A DNA stretch of 11,442 nt from Cyanobacteriota bacterium. Lineage in GTDB: Bacteria; Cyanobacteriota; Cyanobacteriia; PCC-6307; Cyanobiaceae. A program made the translations under genes and the position numbers. Under the pieces are notes generated by a model. That model was given only the letters and a program-made list of their open reading frames with translations. It searched no databases and was not told the origin of the DNA. The DNA is taken from the NCBI GenBank assembly GCA_026389255.1, contig JAPLIF010000106.1:1-11442 (forward strand), given 5' to 3'. Shown piece by piece: positions 1 through 5,895 of the stretch; the stretch's first letter is position 1; every line of letters starts with the position of its first letter.

Positions 1-1
1 G

Positions 2-175
2 GGGGAGGCCAAGGTGACCCTGCGCCTGCTGAGCCGCCGCTGCGGGCCCCTGAGCGCTGAGCAGGAAAGCATGATTCGTAGCCTGCCGCTGGAGCGGCTG
101 GAGGCCCTAGCGGAGGCCCTGCTCGATTTCGAGGGCATGGCTGATCTCACCACCTGGCTGGCTGCGAACGCCTGA
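2..175 (+). CDS. DUF4351-containing protein, C-terminal end (partial)
   Basis: The 5' end lies outside the window; 57 codons and a TGA are visible. The peptide carries the typical DUF4351 pattern: a Leu-rich start, RRCGPLS, a helix with LERLEALAEALLDF, then LTTWL close to the C-terminus. In cyanobacteria this domain usually ends Rpn/PD-(D/E)XK-type proteins annotated as recombination-promoting nuclease or putative transposase; the nuclease part would lie to the left and cannot be seen. It converges with the lasso cyclase gene, with only 19 nt between the two stop codons and no evident hairpin terminator, only a loopless palindrome AGCCCGGGCT at 186-195. The family call is firm. The identity of the missing N-terminal domain is inference. 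Confidence 0.75.
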   Translation, partial: GEAKVTLRLLSRRCGPLSAEQESMIRSLPLERLEALAEALLDFEGMADLTTWLAANA

Positions 176-194
176 GCACACCGGCAGCCCGGGC

Positions 195-1781
195 TCACCT
201 CCCTTGCTGATCCAGCCACGCCATCCAGCCGTTCACTTGCTCCAGGGTGCCCAAGGCCTGCAGGGTGCCGATCAGGTGATGCGTCGCGGCCGGTTGGCCC
301 AGCAGCATTTCCACCTCGCGGCGAATCTCCGGCCACTGCCACAGGGCTGCCGCCCTGGGATGCAGGTTGCCCTCCAGTGCCTCCAGCGCTGCGCCTAGCT
401 GCCCGGGCAGCGCCTGTTCCCTGGCGGCATGCTCCGCTTCAAAGCCCTCCCGGTCCTTGCTGGGATTGCCGGCCAAAAATGGCGGCAGAAAGGGGTCAAA
501 CGCCCGTCGGGCCACCAGGCGGCCCCGGCCCGCCACCTCGCCGAACTGCATCGGGTCCTGCTGCAGCAGGGTGGCGATCAGGGGTTCATCCAGCAGGGGG
601 AACGCCTTGCGCAGGCCCAAGGCCGCCGCCAAGCGCGATTCCTCCTCGGCCCGCACCGCCACCCAGGGCGCCAGCACCCGCTGGCGTAGGGAGGTGCGCA
701 GGGGCACGTAGCCATTGATTTCCCAGGGATGATCCTGCTGCAGGTGGGGCCCCAGCCACTGGCGGCCCCGCTCGCTCAGGTGCCGCTCCAGCAGATCGCT
801 GCGGCAGAACAGGCGGGTGCGTTGGTCAATCTTGTGCTGGATGAAGCGCCGGCTGCATAGGGCCAGGCTGCGGCCCAGGCCGGTTTTGATCGCCCGCTTG
901 GGGCTGCCCTCCAGCCAGGCCAGCAGCTCCCGCCAGCGGCCCTGGGCCACCAGATCGGTGGCCACATTGGCGGCGTTGTGGCTGAGGGCCTGGTCGCCGC
1001 CGAAGCCGCTGAAGATCACCGCCGCCCCTGCCGCCTGGAAGCCCGCCAGGGCCGGCAGCATGCCGCCGATCTGGGCCGGCGCCCCCAGCATCTGGAGCGG
1101 ATCCAGCGTCGGTTCGGGGCCTTCAGGGGCCGCGGCCACTCCGGTGCCGCGGCGGTTCACCTGCTCGTTCCTGAGGCCATAAAACGGCCGGAATTGGGTC
1201 AGCAGCGGCCCCTCGCCGCCGCCCTCGTTGCTCCAGGTGTGGATCCGCTCCGGCGCCACCCCCAGGCCCCGCACCAGGCCCCCCAACACCGCATTGGAAT
1301 CAATACCGCTGCTGTGCTCGCAGCCGATCGGCCCCTCCCAGCCATCCAGGGCGCCCCGCAGGTGGCTGAGCAGCCCCGCCCGGATCAGCCCATGCAGGGC
1401 CTCCGGCGCCATCGGGCCGGCTCCCCCCGCCAGCGGGTCGTAGGCGGCCAGCTGGCGGGTGCCATCGGCCTGGATCGCCACATGGTGGGCCCGCGGCAGC
1501 CGCACGATCCGCCGGTAGGGGGCCTGATCGGCCGTTTTGCGGTCGCTGATCAGGGCGGCCAGCCAGGCCGGGTTGATCGCATCGGCGCCCAGGGGGCCAT
1601 GCAGGGCCAGGGCCTCCTCCCAGCTGGCCACCACCGGGGCCGCATCGTCACCAGCGCCGGCGCCGTCCCCAGCCCCCGGCGGCCGCACGGCAAACAGGGG
1701 GCGGCGATGGAAGGCATCGGTGCTGTAGAGCCCGGGGGCCAGGGGTTGGGGGTCACGCAGAAAGCCAGCAGCGGCGGCCAT
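195..1781 (-). CDS. Asparagine-synthetase-like lasso peptide cyclase (C protein)
   Basis: Expected role: adenylate the Asp/Glu side chain of a leader-free core peptide and close the macrolactam with the N-terminal amine, as the C proteins of lasso clusters do. With the start used here it is 528 aa. The PPi loop is SSGIDS at residues 157-162, replacing the usual SGGxDS. The C-terminal half has the asparagine-synthetase pattern EEESR...GLRKAFPLLDEPLI followed by K-D-R-E-G-F. The N-terminus (AGFLRDP) has no catalytic Cys2, so glutaminase activity is unlikely. The start is uncertain: ATG 1781 lies 10 nt past the B2 stop and fits the family's N-terminus; ATG 1817 or 1889 would extend it into B2, and none has a clear Shine-Dalgarno. 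It is the last gene of the operon. Asparagine synthetase itself is the alternative, disfavoured by the B1/B2 neighbours. Confidence 0.85.
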   Translation of the reverse strand: MAAAAGFLRDPQPLAPGLYSTDAFHRRPLFAVRPPGAGDGAGAGDDAAPVVASWEEALALHGPLGADAINPAWLAALISDRKTADQAPYRRIVRLPRAHHVAIQADGTRQLAAYDPLAGGAGPMAPEALHGLIRAGLLSHLRGALDGWEGPIGCEHSSGIDSNAVLGGLVRGLGVAPERIHTWSNEGGGEGPLLTQFRPFYGLRNEQVNRRGTGVAAAPEGPEPTLDPLQMLGAPAQIGGMLPALAGFQAAGAAVIFSGFGGDQALSHNAANVATDLVAQGRWRELLAWLEGSPKRAIKTGLGRSLALCSRRFIQHKIDQRTRLFCRSDLLERHLSERGRQWLGPHLQQDHPWEINGYVPLRTSLRQRVLAPWVAVRAEEESRLAAALGLRKAFPLLDEPLIATLLQQDPMQFGEVAGRGRLVARRAFDPFLPPFLAGNPSKDREGFEAEHAAREQALPGQLGAALEALEGNLHPRAAALWQWPEIRREVEMLLGQPAATHHLIGTLQALGTLEQVNGWMAWLDQQGR

Positions 1782-1791
1782 GGGCTGGGGC

Positions 1792-2196
1792 TCAGAGGGT
1801 GTACAGGTGGGTGCCATAACCAGGGGTGAGCCCCGGGGTGAGCCGTCGCGGCCCATCGGTGAGCCAGCCGTGGGGCACCTTGCGGCCATCCTCGAACAGG
1901 CTCATGCCGAGGTGCAGCTCGTTGGGCACGCCGATCAGATCCAGCAGCAGCCGGCCCGCGAGCGAACGGCTCAGGCAGGTGCTGGCGACTGGATCCTGGC
2001 GGCAGCGGCGACTCAGCAGGCTGCGGATGCGGGCATAGCACCACTGCTGCCGCTGGGGGGAAAGCCGCAGCGCCAGCCGGCGCCAGGGCCGCTGGCGGCT
2101 GAGCCGGATCAACCGGGGCCCCGGCAGGGTACGCACCACCACCCAGATCAGATGGTCGAGCAGGGCGAAGGCCGCCATCGCCAGGGCCCACTTCAT
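1792..2196 (-). CDS. Lasso peptide B2-type leader peptidase (transglutaminase-like)
   Basis: A 134-aa protein with the layout of stand-alone B2 proteins, the cysteine peptidases that remove the leader from a lasso precursor after B1 delivers it. A hydrophobic, basic N-terminal half is followed by the STCLSRSLA motif with candidate catalytic Cys74, then GVPNELHLGM and PHGWL with candidate His109. The family usually shows a His-Ala-Trp motif and a downstream Asp in a Val-Asn-Asp context; here the Ala is Gly and I see no Asp where the third residue should lie, only D114 right after the His motif. The start ATG 2196 overlaps the PqqD stop as ATGA. The reading frame stays open upstream to 2316, but that stretch is only a hexamer repeat read out of frame. 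Family call good, full activity less certain. Confidence 0.82.
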   Translation of the reverse strand: MKWALAMAAFALLDHLIWVVVRTLPGPRLIRLSRQRPWRRLALRLSPQRQQWCYARIRSLLSRRCRQDPVASTCLSRSLAGRLLLDLIGVPNELHLGMSLFEDGRKVPHGWLTDGPRRLTPGLTPGYGTHLYTL

Positions 2197-2516
2197 GGAG
2201 ATACCAATGGCGATACCGATGGCGATGGGGATGGCGATACCGATGGCGATGGCCTTTCCAGCAGCATCGAGCTGGCCAGGGCTTCGGCCAGGAAGGTGTC
2301 CGTCTCCTGGCGGCAAAGGGCTGCCTCCACGTTGTGGCGTGCCACCAGGGCGGTCACCAGGGCATCGCGGCTAAGGGGCTGCTCCAGCAAGCGCCAGATC
2401 GCCGAGGCGGTGGCGTTGAGGTTGAGGTACTGGGCCGTTTCCATGTGGAACATGCACACCTCCCCATCCAATTCGGAGGCACAGACCTCGGGATGGCGGT
2501 ACAGCAAAGAAGACAT
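2193..2516 (-). CDS. PqqD-family RiPP recognition protein (lasso B1/E)
   Basis: A 107-aa protein. Residues 1-89 are a PqqD-type RiPP recognition element: the LDGEVCMFHMETAQYLNLN strand region, then a helical part with SAIWRLLEQPLS and FLAEALASSMLL. Such proteins bind the leader peptide and present it to the B2 peptidase. Residues 90-107 form an odd Ser-Pro/Ser-Val tail (SPSVSPSPSPSVSPLVSP) encoded by a hexanucleotide tandem repeat; PqqD domains normally stop near residue 90. The ATG shares one base with the sulfotransferase stop (TGATG), and the TGA overlaps the B2 start (ATGA), so translation is probably coupled through all three genes. In clusters of this kind a separate B1 and B2 replace a fused B protein. 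Confidence 0.88.
   Translation of the reverse strand: MSSLLYRHPEVCASELDGEVCMFHMETAQYLNLNATASAIWRLLEQPLSRDALVTALVARHNVEAALCRQETDTFLAEALASSMLLERPSPSVSPSPSPSVSPLVSP
2200..2253. repeat. Imperfect hexanucleotide tandem repeat (nine units, GATRSS-like)
   Basis: Nine consecutive 6-bp units on the + strand, variants of GATGGC and GATACC (also AATGGC and GATGGG), with no interruption. On the minus strand they encode the Ser-Pro/Ser-Val tail of the PqqD protein and end right at its stop and the B2 start. The period keeps the reading frame, so changes in unit number would lengthen or shorten the tail by dipeptides without breaking either gene. Confidence 0.9.
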
Positions 2517-3418
2517 CAGCTTGCGAGGGGGGTGGAGAGTGATCGGTCGGTCGCGTAGCCGTAGGCGGCCAGGGTGGGGGCAAAGGCCGCCTGCAGCTGG
2601 CCCAGCTGCTCGGCGCTCAGCCGCTCCCGGCCTTCGCCGCTGCGGCCACTGCGGAAGAAGCGCTCCTGGTGGGGGGAGTTCTCCACGAAGCCGCCGGCGG
2701 CCTCCTCCTTGGCCCGCAGGGCCTCGAAGCGCGTCTCTTCCAGGGCCAGGGCCAGGGCTTCGGGCCCGGCGGCCAGGTTGAGAAAGGTGGCCAGGCGGCG
2801 GAACTGGTGCTCCGGATCGGCCAGCAGATCCTCGTAGCGCAGCGGCAACACGGGCAGCAACCTCTGATCACACCAGCTGGTTAGGTGCTGGTCCCAGCGG
2901 CCTAGGGACTGGCGCACCTGGCTGCCGGCCCGTTTGAGCGAACGCACCATGCAGGCCTGGGGATCCAGCAGGAAGGCCACCGTGCGCTCCAGGTCCCAGC
3001 CCCAGAAATGGCTCAGCGACACCGCCACGTCGGCCGGGTCGCGCAGCACATAAACCACCCCTTGGCAGCCCTCGGTGGGCACCACCGGCCGCCCGCCGGA
3101 ATCCGGGCTCACGAAGGCATCATGCACCTTGTGATACCGCATGCCCTCGCTATAGAGGGCCAGCTGGTGGCCCACCTGGCCCCGCAGCTTGTCGATCTCC
3201 TCGGGCCGCAGATCGGCGCTGTCGATGCCGAGCTGATCATCCAGCCAGTGGCGACTGCTCACAATCGCGCCGGTGGCCAGGTCTTGGTTGAGCCGTAGCT
3301 CCGGGCTCGGGTCGTTGTTTTCAGCTGATTCCAGCTGGCGGTGCAGGGCGGCGATATAGGCCCGGCACCAGGTGTTGCCGGATTTGGGATAGCTGGCCAG
3401 GTAGTAATAGGGCTCCAT
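2516..3418 (-). CDS. Sulfotransferase (PAPS-dependent), putative lasso tailoring enzyme
   Basis: A 300-aa sulfotransferase-domain protein. The 5'-phosphosulfate loop is YPKSGNTW at residues 10-17. The 3'-phosphate-binding motif is VLRDPADVAVSLSHFW around 124-139. A VHDAF segment near 98-102 carries the candidate catalytic His99, LRYEDLLADPE lies near 193-203, and the C-terminal FFRSGRSGEGRE segment is the usual nucleotide-binding loop. Such enzymes move a sulfuryl group from PAPS to a hydroxyl or amine. The ATG directly follows the kinase stop with no spacer, and the stop overlaps the PqqD start, so it is an integral operon member and the RiPP is the likeliest substrate (inference from context). 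A role on a glycan or lipid is possible but not suggested by the neighbours. Confidence 0.88.
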   Translation of the reverse strand: MEPYYYLASYPKSGNTWCRAYIAALHRQLESAENNDPSPELRLNQDLATGAIVSSRHWLDDQLGIDSADLRPEEIDKLRGQVGHQLALYSEGMRYHKVHDAFVSPDSGGRPVVPTEGCQGVVYVLRDPADVAVSLSHFWGWDLERTVAFLLDPQACMVRSLKRAGSQVRQSLGRWDQHLTSWCDQRLLPVLPLRYEDLLADPEHQFRRLATFLNLAAGPEALALALEETRFEALRAKEEAAGGFVENSPHQERFFRSGRSGEGRERLSAEQLGQLQAAFAPTLAAYGYATDRSLSTPLAS

Positions 3419-4435
3419 TCAGCCCACCTCCACTGGCACCTGCACCGGCACTGGCGCTGCCCCTACCGGCGCTACCGCCGCCGCCGTGGCCAGCTCCTGG
3501 CGATCGAGCCACTCGCCCATGGCGGCGATGCCGAAAGGCAGGGTGAGGAAGGCCGCCGGCACGGTGCGCTGCAGCCGTGACAGGGCCATGAAATTCGGCC
3601 CCTCCTGCCCCAGGCCGCGCACGAAGCGCGGCCGGAAGGCCTGGTTGCGCAGCATCAGGGTGTTGGCTTTCTGGGAGAGGATCGGCTGGATCGGGTTGTC
3701 GTCCCCTGGGGACGCGGGCCGATCGTTGGGGCGCCGTTGCTGGATCCGGTAGAGGGCCGCCAGGGGGGTGGGCTGCTCGGCGCGGCGGATCTCCTGCCCC
3801 ATCAGCAGATATTTGTGCATCCCCTGGCGAATCGGCGGCAGGGCCCCGGGATCCAGCCCAAAGGCCTTGGCCGCGTCATGCCACAGCTTGATGCGCGGAA
3901 TGCCCGGCAACACAAGCCCATCGGGGGTGATGGCCACCAGATCGTCGGCCAGCAGCCGCCAGCCCCGTTGCATCAGGGCATAGGCCAGGGTGGATTTGCC
4001 ATCGCCGGAGTGGCCCAGGCACACGATCGCCCGGCCGTCCTTCTCCAGGGCATTGCCATGCAGCACCAGCATGCCCCGCTGGATCAATAGCGCCCCCACC
4101 GCCGATCCCAACAGGAAGGTGCGCAGGTCCTGGTCGCTCACCGCCCCGTGCTCCCGGCTCCAGGCGATCGTGGCGCCGCCGCTCACCCGGAAGCGGCCGA
4201 TCTCCTTCACCGTGAGCCGCAGCTCCCCCCGGGCCATCTGCACAAACGGGGTGTCGTGGGGGCCGGGGGCGAGGGGCGGCCAGCCGGCGGGATCCTCCGC
4301 AACAACCTGGACCATGGGGCAGTGATCATCGACACGGCCCTGGCTTGGCGGTAATTCGGGCAGCGGCAGCTCTGCGCTGTGCCAACGCAAACCGAAGGCA
4401 TCGGTCGCAGCTGTGGCGGCGCCATCCGCTGTCAA
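3419..4435 (-). CDS. HprK-like serine kinase, lasso peptide kinase type
   Basis: A 338-aa protein related to HPr kinase/phosphorylase. The P-loop is GHSGDGKST at residues 141-149, preceded by VLHGNAL and followed by RLLADDLVAI (Asp164/165) and IPRIKLW, as in HprK-related kinases. In paeninodin-type lasso clusters a homologous kinase phosphorylates the C-terminal Ser of the peptide or its precursor; a similar role is inferred here from the adjacent B1, B2 and C genes. The start is TTG at 4435, the first usable start after an in-frame TAG. The final residues form a Val/Pro/Ala tail encoded by short repeats. It sits downstream of the longest gap in the operon and directly abuts the sulfotransferase. 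No HPr or phosphotransferase genes are nearby, which argues against a classical HprK role. Confidence 0.85.
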   Translation of the reverse strand: MTADGAATAATDAFGLRWHSAELPLPELPPSQGRVDDHCPMVQVVAEDPAGWPPLAPGPHDTPFVQMARGELRLTVKEIGRFRVSGGATIAWSREHGAVSDQDLRTFLLGSAVGALLIQRGMLVLHGNALEKDGRAIVCLGHSGDGKSTLAYALMQRGWRLLADDLVAITPDGLVLPGIPRIKLWHDAAKAFGLDPGALPPIRQGMHKYLLMGQEIRRAEQPTPLAALYRIQQRRPNDRPASPGDDNPIQPILSQKANTLMLRNQAFRPRFVRGLGQEGPNFMALSRLQRTVPAAFLTLPFGIAAMGEWLDRQELATAAAVAPVGAAPVPVQVPVEVG

Positions 4436-4577
4436 GGCAAAATCCCCGCCAAGGTATAGAGATTCCGAAATGCGTCCCTATCTTTGCATTATTTCACTTT
4501 TCGACTGAAGCCGATGCGGGCCCTTGGTGCGGAAGTCACGACCGGTGGCAACGGCAGCCCCGTTTCTCCGGCCCGGG
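4436..4577. other. Largest gap in the RiPP operon; AT-rich part, no recognisable precursor gene
   Basis: 142 nt between the nucleotidyltransferase stop and the kinase start. The kinase-proximal half (about 4441-4505) is visibly richer in A/T than the rest of the operon and contains AATAAT on the minus strand, a possible -10 element, with no good -35. This is where paeninodin-type clusters carry the precursor gene. All frames on both strands were read: the minus strand gives only a 3-codon ATG frame, a frame ending in FSRKVK whose only starts are TTG or GTG, and a frame with no start codon; the + strand gives a 12-codon ATG frame. None resembles a lasso precursor. Confidence 0.5.
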
Positions 4578-5858
4578 TTATGCCTGGCCGCGGCTGAGGG
4601 CCTGCAGCTCGCGGGTGGCCGCCACCAGGGCCGGGGAGAGCTGCCGCTCCGCCCGGGCCACCGGTGGCTGCCGCCAACGGCGCCGCAGCTGCTCCACCAC
4701 CCCGGCCTTGCTCGCCAGCCGCGGCAGCAGCGCCACACCCCGCACCAAATTGGCCAGCTGGCGGGGCCGGGTGGGGGCCGGACCGCTCCAGCGGCCGCCG
4801 CGGGCCTGGATCGCCAGCCACTGGCGCGCGTGGCCGCGCACCGAGCGATCATCGAGGTAGATCAGCAGGTTCTGCTCCCGGCTCATCAGTAGGGGCAGCA
4901 CCCAGTTGGGCACGGTGGGCGCCGACAGCCAGCGGGTCTGGCGCCAGCCCGCCAGCACCGTGCGGGCTGTGGTCAACAGCGCCGTGCAGCCCAGCCGCCC
5001 GGCGGCCTCGGCCAGGACGGGGTGATCCAGGTGGCCGGCGGCCTGGAGCCACTGCAGATCCACCAGGCCCAGGGGGCCCATGTCCATGTTTTGGCGGAGC
5101 AGGTGGTGCACCAGGCAGTGGAGGGTGAGATAGGGCGGCTGCAGATAGGTGATCCCATCGGGGTCGGGCGGCATGCGGTAGCCACCTTCTTGGCCCCAGA
5201 AGCCAGGGTCGAGGCTGAAATCGCCGCAGAGGTCTTCGCCGGGCCGAAACCAGAGGCTGCGATGCAGTTCAATGAACGCCCCACTGGGATGGAAAAGGCT
5301 GAAGTCATTGACCCGCCACAGCAGCGGATCATCGGGGCGGCGCACCTCCTCGCCCCGCACCCGGAAGCCCTTGCTTTCCAGCAGGGCAAAGGCGGGGCCG
5401 ATCTGCTCCTCCGGCAGCAGCAGATCAAGGTCCCGCATCGGCCGCAGCCACGGCTGCGGGTAGTGCTGCCAGGCCAGATGGGACCCCTTCAGCGCCACCG
5501 CCGCAATGCCGTGGCCCCCCAGGCAGCGCAGCGTATGGAGCAGGGCCAACCGCTGCCGCGCCGTGCGTTGCCGGGCCTGGGCCGTGACCCGTTCCAGCAC
5601 CTTGCGCAGCCCCTCGGGCAGCGGCGCCATCAGGCCGGCCTGCTGCAGCTGATACGCCACCCAGGGGGCCAGGCGCTGCTGGTGCAGCAGGGTGATCAGC
5701 CGTTGGGTGTCCTCCGGCCCAAGCTCCGCCAGGGCCGCCGCCGCCGGAACCAGCTCCTCGCCCGCCTGGGTGAGGGCCAGGAGCAACCGGGTGGGCCGGT
5801 CGATCACCGTGCTGCCTGGCCACTCGCCCGGGGGGAGATCTAGGGGCACGGCCTTCAC
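4578..5858 (-). CDS. Nucleotidyltransferase-family protein (NTP_transf_5 type)
   Basis: A 426-aa protein with the hallmarks of the uncharacterised nucleotidyltransferase family PF14907. These are ALKGSHLAW at 122-130, then HYP and LRPMRDLDLLL around residues 132-148 with the metal-binding Asp143/Asp145, and a later acidic residue in FIELHRSLW (Glu197). The C-terminal half is helical with His-rich segments (LTLHCLVHHLL). Homologues occur beside HprK-like kinases in paeninodin-type lasso clusters (the PadeN position), where their reaction is not settled; transfer of a nucleotide or sugar-nucleotide moiety to the peptide is the obvious guess. The start is GTG at 5858, 37 nt after the exporter stop, with no clear Shine-Dalgarno. 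Followed by the 142-nt gap. Confidence 0.82.
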   Translation of the reverse strand: MKAVPLDLPPGEWPGSTVIDRPTRLLLALTQAGEELVPAAAALAELGPEDTQRLITLLHQQRLAPWVAYQLQQAGLMAPLPEGLRKVLERVTAQARQRTARQRLALLHTLRCLGGHGIAAVALKGSHLAWQHYPQPWLRPMRDLDLLLPEEQIGPAFALLESKGFRVRGEEVRRPDDPLLWRVNDFSLFHPSGAFIELHRSLWFRPGEDLCGDFSLDPGFWGQEGGYRMPPDPDGITYLQPPYLTLHCLVHHLLRQNMDMGPLGLVDLQWLQAAGHLDHPVLAEAAGRLGCTALLTTARTVLAGWRQTRWLSAPTVPNWVLPLLMSREQNLLIYLDDRSVRGHARQWLAIQARGGRWSGPAPTRPRQLANLVRGVALLPRLASKAGVVEQLRRRWRQPPVARAERQLSPALVAATRELQALSRGQA

Positions 5859-5895
5859 AGGGGAACCGGCTCAGGAGGCAGGGGATGATTGGAAT

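Noticed and set aside
186..195. AGCCCGGGCT palindrome between convergent genes as a terminator
   Set aside because: It has no loop and no T-tract, so it is at most a chance palindrome.
978..1829. A 283-codon + strand open frame antisense to the cyclase
   Set aside because: No recognisable motif and typical low-complexity shadow composition; the minus strand has a clear asparagine-synthetase pattern.
1550..2191. A 213-codon minus-strand open frame across the B2/cyclase junction
   Set aside because: It reads B2 and the cyclase start in another frame and is Pro/Ala-rich without motifs.
2197..2316. An N-terminal extension of B2 with an Ala-Ile-Gly-Ile repeat
   Set aside because: It is the hexamer repeat of the PqqD gene read in a second frame; ATG 2196 gives the expected B2 length and an ATGA junction.
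3419..4435. HPr-rel-A/exosortase-linked kinase system instead of a lasso kinase
   Set aside because: The adjacent B2 peptidase and cyclase and the lack of exosortase or polysaccharide genes fit a lasso cluster better.
4436..4577. Short frames in the gap as a lasso precursor, including one ending FSRKVK and one with GTHFGISIPW
   Set aside because: The first has no Asp/Glu at ring-closing distance from a suitable N-terminal residue and starts only at TTG or GTG; the second has no start codon after its upstream TGA.
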